Positions 29,254 through 37,379 of a stretch of DNA of 64,000 nucleotides are shown here, in pieces (position 1 is the stretch's first letter; every line of letters starts with the position of its first letter). Under the pieces are notes generated by a model. The model was not told the origin of the DNA, ran no database searches, and saw nothing but the letters and a program-made list of their open reading frames with translations. The translations under genes and the position numbers were made by a program. Origin of the DNA: Castellaniella sp. (GTDB lineage Bacteria > Pseudomonadota > Gammaproteobacteria > Burkholderiales > Burkholderiaceae_B); NCBI GenBank assembly GCA_019104865.1, contig JAHRWZ010000036.1:1-64000 (forward strand), in the 5' to 3' direction.

Positions 29254-30441
29254 ATGTCCTCATCCCGCCCTCAGTTTCAGTGGCTCGATCCCTTGCTGCT
29301 GGATCAGCAACTGACCGATACCGAACGCATGGTGCGTGACGCCGCCCGCGCTTACGCGCAGGACCGCCTGCAGCCCCGTGTCCAGGAAGCCTTCCGCCAC
29401 GAAAAGACCGATCCGTCCATCTTCCGCGAAATGGGCGAACTGGGGCTCTTGGGCGCCACGATTCCGGAACAATACGGCGGCGCCGGTATGAATTACGTCT
29501 GCTACGGGCTGATCGCGCGCGAGGTCGAGCGCGTGGATTCCGGCTACCGTTCGATGATGAGCGTGCAGAGCTCTCTGGTCATGGTGCCCATCAATGCCTT
29601 CGGCACCGAAGCGCAAAAAGAAAAATATTTGCCGAAACTGGCCTCGGGCGAGTGGATCGGCTGCTTCGGCCTGACCGAACCGGATCACGGCTCCGATCCG
29701 GGGTCCATGGTGACACGCGCCAAGAAGGCGCCCGGCGGCTACAGCCTGACGGGCGCCAAGACCTGGATCACCAACAGCCCGATTGCCGATGTGTTCGTCG
29801 TCTGGGCCAAGGATGAGGCCGGCGACATTCGCGGGTTCATCCTGGAAAAGGGCTGGAAGGGCCTGTCGGCCCCGGCCATTCATGGCAAGGTCGGCCTGCG
29901 TGCATCGATTACCGGCGAAATCGTGCTGGACGAGGTCTTTGTGCCGGAAGAAAATGCGTTCCCCAGCGTGCGCGGCCTGAAGGGGCCCTTCACTTGTCTG
30001 AATTCGGCGCGCTTCGGCATTGCCTGGGGCGCGCTGGGCGCGGCCGAGGCCTGCTACGAGACTGCGCGCCAGTATGTGCTGGATCGCCAGCAGTTTGGCC
30101 GGCCCCTGGCGGCCAATCAGCTAATCCAGAAGAAGCTGGCCGACATGCTGACGGAAATCACGCTGGGCCTGCAGGCGGTGCTGCGCGTCGGGCACTTGAA
30201 GGATCAGGGCCTTGCCCCAGTGGAAATCACGTCCATCATCAAGCGCAATTCCTGCGGCAAGGCGCTGGACATCGCACGCACGGCGCGCGACATGCTGGGC
30301 GGCAACGGCATTTCAGACGAGTTCTGCATCGCCCGCCATCTGGTGAATCTGGAAGTGGTGAACACCTACGAAGGCACGCATGACGTGCATGCCCTGATCC
30401 TGGGCCGCGCCATCACCGGCATTGCGGCGTTTGCCAACTGA
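29254..30441 (+). CDS. gcdH: Glutaryl-CoA dehydrogenase
   Basis: FAD-dependent acyl-CoA dehydrogenase that converts glutaryl-CoA to crotonyl-CoA with loss of CO2, in lysine/glutarate catabolism. The 395-residue protein shows [51 protein letters not shown] (flavin and substrate contacts), and the catalytic glutamate in [17 protein letters not shown] near the C-terminus. The ATG at 29254 has AGGAGT upstream. It is followed after 10 bases by a family III CoA-transferase, the usual partner. Confidence 0.95.
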   Translation: MSSSRPQFQWLDPLLLDQQLTDTERMVRDAARAYAQDRLQPRVQEAFRHEKTDPSIFREMGELGLLGATIPEQYGGAGMNYVCYGLIAREVERVDSGYRSMMSVQSSLVMVPINAFGTEAQKEKYLPKLASGEWIGCFGLTEPDHGSDPGSMVTRAKKAPGGYSLTGAKTWITNSPIADVFVVWAKDEAGDIRGFILEKGWKGLSAPAIHGKVGLRASITGEIVLDEVFVPEENAFPSVRGLKGPFTCLNSARFGIAWGALGAAEACYETARQYVLDRQQFGRPLAANQLIQKKLADMLTEITLGLQAVLRVGHLKDQGLAPVEITSIIKRNSCGKALDIARTARDMLGGNGISDEFCIARHLVNLEVVNTYEGTHDVHALILGRAITGIAAFAN

Positions 30442-30451
30442 GGAGCGGGGG

Positions 30452-31672
30452 ATGGGTGCCTTGTCCCACATCCGTGTCCTGGATTTGTCCCGGGTCCTGG
30501 CCGGCCCTTGGGCCACGCAGATTCTGGGGGATCTGGGGGCGGACGTCATCAAGATCGAGCGTCCCGGTGCCGGGGATGATACCCGCGGCTGGGGGCCACC
30601 CTGGATGCCTGACCAAAAGGGGCAGGAATCCAGGGTGGCTGCGTACTACCTGTGCGCCAACCGCAACAAGCGTTCCGTCACGGTGGATATGGCCGCCGCC
30701 GAGGGCCAGGACCTGATCCGCCAACTGGTGCGCCAGTCCGATGTGCTGGTGGAAAATTTCAAGGCGGGCGGGCTGGCTCGCTATGGCCTGGACTATGCCA
30801 GCCTGCATGCGCTCAATCCCCGTCTGGTGTATTGCTCCATCACGGGGTTTGGCCAGACCGGCCCCTATGCGGCGCGGGCCGGTTACGATTTTCTGGTGCA
30901 GGGCCTGGGCGGCTTGATGAGCGTCACGGGGCGCCCCGATGAAGAGCCCGGCGGGGGGCCGATGAAGGTCGGCGTGGCGCTGACCGACATCCTGACGGGG
31001 CTGTACGCTGCCAATGCCATCCAGGCAGCCCTCGCTGCGCGTGAACAGACGGGCATTGGCCAGCATGTGGACATGGCCTTGCTGGACGTGCAGGTGGCTT
31101 GTCTGGCCAACCAGGCCATGAACTACCTGGCCACGGGACGCAGTCCGGGCCGTCTGGGCAATGCGCATCCCAGCATCGTGCCGTATCAGGACTTCCCGAC
31201 CGCCGATGGCTACATGATCCTGGCCATCGGCAACGACGGCCAGTTTGCGCGGTTTTGCGAGGAGGCCGGCCGCCCCGATCTGGCTCAGGATCCGCGTTTT
31301 GCCACGAACCGCGCGCGGGTCGAGCACCGTGTCGAGCTGATCCCTATCCTGCGTCATCTGACCACGGCGCGGACTACCGCCCAGTGGATCCAGGCGCTGG
31401 AGTCGCGCGCCGTGCCCTGTGGGCCGATCAATGCGGTGGAGCAGGTCTTTGAAGACGCGCAGGTCCGAGCACGCGGCCTGCGCATCGAGATGCCGCAGAC
31501 GGAAGCGGGCCCGGTGTCCCTGGTCGCCAGCCCGATCCGGTTGTCGGACACCCCGGTGGACTATCGTCTGGCGCCGCCTGCGCTTGGCGAGCATACGGTG
31601 CAAGTCCTGGAAGAGGTGCTGGGTCTGACGCCCGACGCCATCGGGGCTTTGCGGGATCGTGGCGTTGTCTGA
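30452..31672 (+). CDS. gcdG: Family III (CaiB/BaiF) CoA-transferase, probable succinyl-CoA:glutarate CoA-transferase
   Basis: A 406-residue CoA-transferase of the CaiB/Frc fold. It starts with the family pattern IRVLDLSRVLAGPWATQILGD, and the likely catalytic aspartate is Asp179 in VGVALTDILTG. GRPDEEPGGGPMKVG precedes it. Directly downstream of gcdH with AGGAGCGGGGG before the ATG. The pairing with gcdH and a LysR gene matches glutarate use in pseudomonads, where this enzyme activates glutarate with succinyl-CoA. Substrate is inferred from context. Confidence 0.86.
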   Translation: MGALSHIRVLDLSRVLAGPWATQILGDLGADVIKIERPGAGDDTRGWGPPWMPDQKGQESRVAAYYLCANRNKRSVTVDMAAAEGQDLIRQLVRQSDVLVENFKAGGLARYGLDYASLHALNPRLVYCSITGFGQTGPYAARAGYDFLVQGLGGLMSVTGRPDEEPGGGPMKVGVALTDILTGLYAANAIQAALAAREQTGIGQHVDMALLDVQVACLANQAMNYLATGRSPGRLGNAHPSIVPYQDFPTADGYMILAIGNDGQFARFCEEAGRPDLAQDPRFATNRARVEHRVELIPILRHLTTARTTAQWIQALESRAVPCGPINAVEQVFEDAQVRARGLRIEMPQTEAGPVSLVASPIRLSDTPVDYRLAPPALGEHTVQVLEEVLGLTPDAIGALRDRGVV

Positions 31673-31695
31673 GCGGGGGTTGTCGCCAAGTCCTG

Positions 31696-31721
31696 AAACG
31701 GCGCCTTCGGGCGCCGTTTTT
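31696..31721 (+). terminator. Terminator after the gcdH-CoA-transferase operon
   Basis: AAACGGCGCC and GGCGCCGTTT form a 10-base stem with a TTCG tetraloop followed by T residues. It is a textbook intrinsic terminator 24 bases after the stop codon. Confidence 0.92.
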
Positions 31722-31732
31722 CATTCGGATCT

Positions 31733-31746
31733 TTGATCGACATCAA
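31733..31746. promoter_or_regulatory. FNR/ANR-type site upstream of the PepSY-ApbE operon
   Basis: TTGATCGACATCAA matches the FNR/ANR consensus TTGAT-N4-ATCAA at all ten specified bases. It lies between the gcd terminator and the PepSY gene, with its centre about 127 bases before that start codon. No convincing -10 element was seen at the ideal spacing. Confidence 0.55.
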
Positions 31747-31866
31747 GGCTTGCATTCGCGGATGCGCCTGCCACCCCCGCCGTTCATCTGGCGTCAATGT
31801 CCGGGCCCTTACGATGTCCCCGACAGCTGCCCTCCGGCAGTTATCTTGGATGGGGAGAACCACATC

Positions 31867-32310
31867 ATGCGAATGATCCGAGGACTTGGCGCCTGTCTCA
31901 TGGCCGCGACGCTGGGCATGGCCGCCGCGCCGGCGCTGGCCGACGATGACTGTGATGCGCCTGTCGGTCGCTGGCAGTCCCGGGATGCCGTCGGTCAGCT
32001 GGCGAGCAGCAAGGGCTGGGACCTGCAGCGCGTGAAGATCGATGACGGCTGCTATGAAATTCGTGCCCGGGACGCCAATGGCCGGTCCTTCAAGGCGAAG
32101 CTCGATCCTGAGACCCTGGAAATCGTCAGGATCAAGTATCGCGACCACGATGACGATCGCCGCCGTGACCGGAAGCGCGACCGCGATGGAGGCCAGGCGG
32201 AGAACCCCACCGGTCCAGGTGATGGCGCAGTCCGGGGTTCGGGCACTTCCTCCGCCCCGCCGGGCGGATTTCTTGGCCCGGGCGCCGCGCCGCGTGGCCA
32301 GATCGAGTGA
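31867..32310 (+). CDS. Periplasmic PepSY-domain protein with charged C-terminal tail
   Basis: A 147-residue exported protein. The signal peptide ends near APALA-DD (residue 25-26). A single PepSY-like domain (about 34-90) has the pattern SSKGWDLQRVKIDDGCYEI followed by KAKLDPETLEIV. Two cysteines (29 and 62) could form a disulfide. From about residue 92 the tail is rich in Asp/Arg (RDHDDDRRRDRKRDRD) and then Gly/Pro/Ser, probably disordered. GGGGAG precedes the ATG. It opens an operon with a DUF2271 protein, a PepSY/flavoprotein reductase and ApbE. A role as a periplasmic redox or metal partner is inferred only. Confidence 0.78.
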   Translation: MRMIRGLGACLMAATLGMAAAPALADDDCDAPVGRWQSRDAVGQLASSKGWDLQRVKIDDGCYEIRARDANGRSFKAKLDPETLEIVRIKYRDHDDDRRRDRKRDRDGGQAENPTGPGDGAVRGSGTSSAPPGGFLGPGAAPRGQIE

Positions 32311-32338
32311 ATTCCACTGACCTTACAGGAGCATCATC

Positions 32339-32815
32339 ATGAAGACTGTATCCATCGCCGCCTTGCTGGCGGCCACCACGCTGGCGATCCCCGCACTGGC
32401 TCAAAGCCGCACGGTGACGCTGTCGACGACGTTGAAGAATTATGGCGGCGACGGCGCCTACCTGGCGGTCTACCTGACCGATGCCAAGGGTGCTTACGCT
32501 GGCACGCTGTGGGTGGCGGGTGGCAAGGCCAAATACTACAAGCACTTGACCGACTGGAAGCGTCTGTCGGCCGGGGATGCGGCGCGCATCGATGGCGTGA
32601 CGGGGGCCAGCGTCGGCCAGGGCCGCACGCTGAAGGTCACGGCGGATCTGGCCGACGCACTGTTCGATGCCGGCTATGAGGTGCATGTGGATGCGGCCGT
32701 CGAGGACATGCGCGACAGTCCGTCGGAGATCCGCGTTCCGCTGACCACGGCGGGCGCCGGCAAGGCAACCGCCGGGCGGCAGTTCATCCAGTCCTTCACG
32801 TACCGGATTCAGTGA
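32339..32815 (+). CDS. DUF2271 periplasmic protein with flavinylation motif
   Basis: A 158-residue exported protein with a signal peptide (cleavage near IPALA-QS, residue 21-22) and a DUF2271-type body (GAYLAVYLTDAKGAYAGTLW). Residues 85-91 read D-G-V-T-G-A-S, which fits the D-x-x-[S/T]-G-A-[S/T] motif on which ApbE covalently attaches FMN (known for NqrC and RnfG); Ser91 would be the acceptor. ApbE is encoded two genes downstream and a flavodoxin/FNR-type membrane reductase lies between. It is therefore probably a periplasmic flavin carrier; this function is inferred. AGGAGCATC precedes the ATG. Confidence 0.8.
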   Translation: MKTVSIAALLAATTLAIPALAQSRTVTLSTTLKNYGGDGAYLAVYLTDAKGAYAGTLWVAGGKAKYYKHLTDWKRLSAGDAARIDGVTGASVGQGRTLKVTADLADALFDAGYEVHVDAAVEDMRDSPSEIRVPLTTAGAGKATAGRQFIQSFTYRIQ

Positions 32816-32820
32816 TCATC

Positions 32821-35025
32821 ATGCAATGGCGGCGGATTCACCGGTGGCTGGGCCTGGGGGCGGGCACCCTGGCCTTGCTCATCGGGGTGACCGGACTTAT
32901 CTTGGCGTTCTTCCCGGTGCGTGACTCCTGGCAGGCGATTCAGGCGGACCATGGCCTGCCGGTGGCCCTGCTGGCGCAGCGGGTCGTCGATCACGTGCCG
33001 GGGGTCGAGGAGATCCGCCGGCTGCCGTCAGGGGACATCGTCGTCTATTCTTTCGATGGGGGCCAGGCGCGTGCGAGCCGGGTGGACCCAGCCGACGGCC
33101 GGGTGCTGGGCGATTACGCGGCGTCCGCCACGGAGCGCTGGGTGCGCAATCTCCATCGTTCGTTCTTTCTGAATGATCCGGGGCGTCTGGGGGCCGCCGC
33201 TGTGGCGTTGTCCATGCTGTTGCTGTCGGTGTCGGGCGTGTTGCTGCTGGTGCGGCGCCTTGGGGGCTGGCGCCATCTCCTGAGACCCGTCCGCGGAACG
33301 CCTGCCCAGCGGGTGCATGCGGTGGCAGGCCGCATCCTGGTGCCGATCCTTGCCCTGTCTTCGCTGACGGCGCTGTACATGAGCGCGACGACCTTCAGCC
33401 TGATTCCAGCGGATTCGGCAGCCGATCCGGACGTGATCTCCGTCGCCGATGGGCGGCCCGACCTTCCAGTGGCCAACCTGCCGCTGTTGGGGGCGCTGTC
33501 GGCCGACGGTTTGCGCAAACTGAATTTCCCCGCCGCGGATGACCCCGAGGATGTCTGGAGGCTGTCCACCGATTGGGGGGATGGATGGATCGACCGGCAC
33601 AGTGGCCACGTGCTCGCCTGGGAACCCGCAACGCCGTCCCGGCGCATCTATGACTGGATCTATGCATTGCATACCGGACAGGGCCTGTGGCTCTGGGCGC
33701 TGATACTGGGCCTGGCGGGGCTCGGCATTCCGGTCTTCTGGGTTTCTGGCTACATGGTCTGGCGGCAGGGCCGGGCCCGCAGGCCGCATCTGGCCGGCAA
33801 TGCGCCCGTTGGGCGTGCCGATATCCTGATTTTTGTGGCCAGCGAGGGCGGTACCACCTGGGGGTTCGCCAAGGCGCTGCATGACGCCTTCTTGCGCAAC
33901 GGCCATGCCGTCCATACCGCCCCGCTGGAGCAGTTCCAGGTACCCGGTGCCGCGCGCCAGGTATTCGTGCTGGCGGCCACGTATGGGGATGGGCAGGCAC
34001 CCGCGCATGCGGCCCGGGCACTGGACCGGATTGCGGATCTGCCGGCAGGGTCCGTCCCTGTGACGGTGCTGGGTTTCGGCGATCGCCAGTTCCCCGCGTT
34101 TTGCGGCTATGCCGAGGCGTTGGATCGGCTGCTGCGGCAGCGCGACTGGCCAGCAACCCTGCCGCTGGAATGCGTCCACCAGCAGTCCGCTCAGCAATTC
34201 GACCGCTGGGCCGCCGCCCTTTCGCTGGCGCTGGGGGAAACACTTGCGCCGGACTATGTGCCGTATATTCCGCCGACTGTCCCGCTGGAGCTGGTCAGCC
34301 GCGAGGATTATCCCGGTGACAGCGGTGCCACCGTGGTGCTGCGTTTCCGCTGGCAGGACCATGGCTGGACCGACCGCATCCGGGGGCGTGCCATGCCGCG
34401 CTTTCGCCCGGGGGACTTGGTCGGCATCGTGCCGCCCACCAGCCCCGTGCCCCGGTATTATTCCCTGGCATCGGGATTTCGCGACGGGTTCCTGGAGATC
34501 TGCGTCAAACGGATGCCCGGGGGGGCCTGCTCGGGGTTTCTGCACGATCTGAAACCGGGGGGCTCCATCCGTGCGTTCATCAAGGCCAATCCTGGCTTCC
34601 AGCTGGATGGACGGCGGCTTCCGGTTGTACTGATCGGCTCTGGAACGGGGGTGGCGCCCCTGGCGGGCTTCATTCGGGACAATACCCGCAAGGTTCCCAT
34701 GGTCCTGTACTTCGGGGCGCGCAATCCGGACGAAGACTTCTATTTTGGCAAGTCGATCAAGGGCTGGCTTGCGGATGGCCGCCTGTCGGGATTGCGGACG
34801 GCATTTTCTCGTGTGCCGGATGGCGGCGGGTATGTGCAGGACGCCTTGTGCCGCGATGCCGATCAGCTGCGAGCCCTGGTGTCCAAGGGGGCGGTCCTGC
34901 GGGTCTGCGGCAGCCGGCCCATGGCTGCCGGGGTGGCCGAGGTGCTGGACGGAATCCTGGCCGGTGCGGGCCTGAGCGTGCATCGGTTGCGGGAAAGGGG
35001 GCGCTATGCCGAAGACGTGTTCTGA
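32821..35025 (+). CDS. PepSY-associated membrane protein fused to flavodoxin and FNR-type reductase
   Basis: A 734-residue inner membrane flavoprotein. The N-terminal part has a PepSY-associated membrane region with helices at about 10-33, 125-147, 175-195 and 285-310, and histidines (HRWLG, LHRSFF, LHTGQG) suited to heme or metal binding. A flavodoxin-like domain follows (about 335-475; ILIFVASEGGTTWGFAKAL, then AATYGDGQAP), and then an FAD/NADPH domain like sulfite reductase alpha (RYYSLASG for FAD, LIGSGTGVAPLAGFIRD and YFGARNPDEDFYF for NADPH). It should move electrons from cytoplasmic NADPH across the membrane. A GTG at 32812, overlapping the previous stop, is an alternative start. Confidence 0.85.
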   Translation: MQWRRIHRWLGLGAGTLALLIGVTGLILAFFPVRDSWQAIQADHGLPVALLAQRVVDHVPGVEEIRRLPSGDIVVYSFDGGQARASRVDPADGRVLGDYAASATERWVRNLHRSFFLNDPGRLGAAAVALSMLLLSVSGVLLLVRRLGGWRHLLRPVRGTPAQRVHAVAGRILVPILALSSLTALYMSATTFSLIPADSAADPDVISVADGRPDLPVANLPLLGALSADGLRKLNFPAADDPEDVWRLSTDWGDGWIDRHSGHVLAWEPATPSRRIYDWIYALHTGQGLWLWALILGLAGLGIPVFWVSGYMVWRQGRARRPHLAGNAPVGRADILIFVASEGGTTWGFAKALHDAFLRNGHAVHTAPLEQFQVPGAARQVFVLAATYGDGQAPAHAARALDRIADLPAGSVPVTVLGFGDRQFPAFCGYAEALDRLLRQRDWPATLPLECVHQQSAQQFDRWAAALSLALGETLAPDYVPYIPPTVPLELVSREDYPGDSGATVVLRFRWQDHGWTDRIRGRAMPRFRPGDLVGIVPPTSPVPRYYSLASGFRDGFLEICVKRMPGGACSGFLHDLKPGGSIRAFIKANPGFQLDGRRLPVVLIGSGTGVAPLAGFIRDNTRKVPMVLYFGARNPDEDFYFGKSIKGWLADGRLSGLRTAFSRVPDGGGYVQDALCRDADQLRALVSKGAVLRVCGSRPMAAGVAEVLDGILAGAGLSVHRLRERGRYAEDVF

Positions 35026-35959
35026 CGGAGCCGAATCCACGCTCAGCGGCCCGACGATGGGGACACGGTGGGCAGCGCGCTATCAGGCACCGGCCGGGTT
35101 CGATCATGCCGCCTTGTTCCGGGGGCTGGCGCAGGCCGTCGCCTGTGTGGACCGGCAGATGTCGCCCTGGAAGCCGGATAGCGATCTGATGCGTCTGAAT
35201 CAGGCTGCGCCGGGCGAATGGGTGACGCTGCCAGCGGAGATTCTCTACGTGTTGGATTGCGCGCTGGATGTCGGTCGGCGCAGCGATGGCGCGTTCGATG
35301 CCGCGGTCGGCGATCTGGTGAATGCCTGGGGCTTCGGTGCGCAGCGGGACGCGCCCGACGCCGTAGCAGTCCGCGAGGCAGCGTCGGCGCATCGCTTCGC
35401 CCATGACGACCTGCTGCTGGACCCGACGCTGGGCCGGGTCTGCAAGCAGTCGGTCATGACGCTGGATCTGTGCGGAATCGCCAAAGGCTATGCGGTGGAC
35501 CGGATGACCGCCGTGATGCGGGATCATGGCGTAGGCCACGCCTTGCTGTCGCTGGACGGCGAGTTGCGGGCGCTCGGGGCCCGTGCGGATGGACGGCCCT
35601 GGGCGGTGGCGCTGGAGAGTCCCACAGACGGATTGCGGGCCCCGCATGGGGTGCTCGAACTGGCGGATCTGGCCGTGGCGACTTCGGGGGATTATCGCCA
35701 TTGGATCCAGGTGGGCGGTGAACGTCTGGCCCATACCATGGATGGCCGGCGGACCGCGCCAGTGCGCAATTCGATTGCTTCAGTCACGGTCCTGGCGAAC
35801 GAATGCATGGCGGCCGATGCCTGGGCGACGGCGCTGTTGGTGGCCGGCCCCGACGAGGGCCCGGCGCTGGCCCGGCGTGTCGGGCTGGATGCCTTGTTTC
35901 TGCTGCGGCGCGACGGGCGGCTGATCGAATGGGGCGTCGGACGTTTCAGTCGTGGTTGA
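35006..35959 (+). CDS. apbE: FAD:protein FMN transferase ApbE
   Basis: ApbE attaches FMN covalently to Thr/Ser of exported redox proteins. The 317-residue protein has the start motif GPTMGTRWAARY, the region DRQMSPWKPDSDLMRLNQA, DLCGIAKGYAVDRM (flavin/Mg site) and HTMDGRRTAPVRNSIASVTV with the conserved aspartate/serine region. It overlaps the upstream reductase gene by 20 bases, so the two are tightly coupled. No clear signal peptide or lipobox is seen at the annotated start, unlike many ApbE proteins, so its site of action is uncertain. Its likely substrate is the DUF2271 protein of the same operon. Confidence 0.9.
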   Translation: MPKTCSDGAESTLSGPTMGTRWAARYQAPAGFDHAALFRGLAQAVACVDRQMSPWKPDSDLMRLNQAAPGEWVTLPAEILYVLDCALDVGRRSDGAFDAAVGDLVNAWGFGAQRDAPDAVAVREAASAHRFAHDDLLLDPTLGRVCKQSVMTLDLCGIAKGYAVDRMTAVMRDHGVGHALLSLDGELRALGARADGRPWAVALESPTDGLRAPHGVLELADLAVATSGDYRHWIQVGGERLAHTMDGRRTAPVRNSIASVTVLANECMAADAWATALLVAGPDEGPALARRVGLDALFLLRRDGRLIEWGVGRFSRG

Positions 35960-35975
35960 TGTCGCGGGCAGGGCG

Positions 35976-36143
35976 TCAGCCGAAGACTTCGAACGCTTTG
36001 CGGACCACGGCGAACAAAGTCACCAGCAAACCGATTCCCAGCAAAATGATGCCGGGATTGCGATCACGAAATCCAAAGCCGATGAACATGGCGATCACGC
36101 CGAGAATGAAGATGACCAGAATCGCATTGCTGTGGAGGAACAT
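35976..36143 (-). CDS. 55-residue two-helix membrane protein
   Basis: A small open frame that encodes two hydrophobic segments (about 7-23 and 31-47) joined by the polar turn FRDRNPG, ending VRKAFEVFG. It starts 37 bases after the ackA stop on the same strand with GGAAG upstream, so it is probably the last gene of the phaC-ackA operon. I do not recognise a family. Clean codon structure, helix pattern and operon position support it as real. Confidence 0.6.
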   Translation of the reverse strand: MFLHSNAILVIFILGVIAMFIGFGFRDRNPGIILLGIGLLVTLFAVVRKAFEVFG

Positions 36144-36179
36144 GGCGGCAGGCTTCCGTGTGATGTGGATGGGGGATGG

Positions 36180-37379
36180 TCAGGCCACCAGGCGATAGGC
36201 GTGGCGGGCTGCGATCCATTCTTCGTTGGTCGGTTCCATGGCGACCAGAACCGAGCTGTCGGCAGCCGACAAGGTCGTGGCGTGGGCGGCATTGGCTTGG
36301 GCGTTCAGCCGGATGCCCAGCCAGGCCAGGCGGTCGCAGATCCTCTGGCGCAACGTGGCATTGTGTTCGCCGATCCCGGCTGTGAACACCAGCATGTCCA
36401 GGCCGCCCAGCACGGAAGTCAGCGCACCGATTTCGCGCACGACGCGCTGGACATAGAGGTCCAGCGCCAGCCGGGCGCGCGGCGAATCCGCTTCGGCGGC
36501 CAGCAGCTCGCGCGGATCGGCCGAGATGCCTGACACCCCCTTCAGGCCGGATTCGTGATACAGGATGCGGCCAACTTCCTGCAGGCTGAGCCGCTCGATT
36601 TCCATCAGATACAGGACGGCGCCCGGATCCAGGGATCCGGTGCGCGTGCCCATCATCAGGCCATCCAGCGCCGAGAATCCCATGGTGGTGGCCTGGCTGC
36701 GCAGGCCGTGCAGGGCGCACAAACTGGCGCCACTGCCCAGGTGCGCGGCGATGACGCGACCACGCGCCAAGTCGCCATGGCGTTCCGGCAGTGCGATCGA
36801 CAGGTATTCGTAGGACAGGCCGTGAAAGCCGTAGCGGCGCAGCCCGCGTTCCCACGCGCCATAGGGTAGTGGCAGCATCTGTTCGACCTGCGGCATCGTG
36901 TAGTGGAACGCCGTATCGAAGCAGGCGATCTGAGGCAGATCGGGGCGCTCGCGCAGCAGGATGTCGATGGCCTCCAGTGCGAAGGGCTGGTGCAGCGGCG
37001 CTAGCGGAATGTAGCCGCGCAGGTCCTCCAGGGCGGCCGCATCGATGCGCACAGGGGTGGAGTACTTGCTGCCGCCATGCACGACCCGGTGGGCGACGGC
37101 CATCAGGTGACCGTCACCCAGGCGCGTGCGCATGTGCCGCAGGATCATCGCCAGCGCGCTGCGATAGGGATGCGTCTCGTCGAGCGTGACGGGAAACGGA
37201 GCCACGCCGGTTTCGCCGAAATCCGGCTGTTCGCCGCCGATCCCCTGGACCTTGCCGTTCCAGACGGGGGCCCGGGGCAGTGGACTTTTAGCGGTGTCGA
37301 AGAGGGCGAATTTGATGCTCGACGAGCCACAGTTCAGCACCAGGATGAGTTCCTGCCGGGACATTTTTTCGTGGGTCAT
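36180..37379 (-). CDS. ackA: Acetate kinase
   Basis: Interconverts acetyl phosphate plus ADP and acetate plus ATP. The 399-residue protein has the phosphate-binding start LVLNCGSSSIKFALFD, RVVHGG, the catalytic-aspartate region ACFDTAFHYTMP, AAHLGSGASLCALHG, MGTRTGSLDPG, and the adenine-site TAGIGEHNATLR. The ATG at 37379 overlaps the stop of the upstream phosphotransacetylase gene (ATGA), and AGGAGC precedes it. It forms the acetate-forming arm of an unusual PHA/exporter operon. Confidence 0.95.
   Translation of the reverse strand: MTHEKMSRQELILVLNCGSSSIKFALFDTAKSPLPRAPVWNGKVQGIGGEQPDFGETGVAPFPVTLDETHPYRSALAMILRHMRTRLGDGHLMAVAHRVVHGGSKYSTPVRIDAAALEDLRGYIPLAPLHQPFALEAIDILLRERPDLPQIACFDTAFHYTMPQVEQMLPLPYGAWERGLRRYGFHGLSYEYLSIALPERHGDLARGRVIAAHLGSGASLCALHGLRSQATTMGFSALDGLMMGTRTGSLDPGAVLYLMEIERLSLQEVGRILYHESGLKGVSGISADPRELLAAEADSPRARLALDLYVQRVVREIGALTSVLGGLDMLVFTAGIGEHNATLRQRICDRLAWLGIRLNAQANAAHATTLSAADSSVLVAMEPTNEEWIAARHAYRLVA

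Noticed and set aside
35006..35959. Possible signal peptide or lipobox on ApbE
   Set aside because: The N-terminus (MPKTCSDGAES) has a cysteine but no hydrophobic stretch before it, so I could not support export from the sequence.
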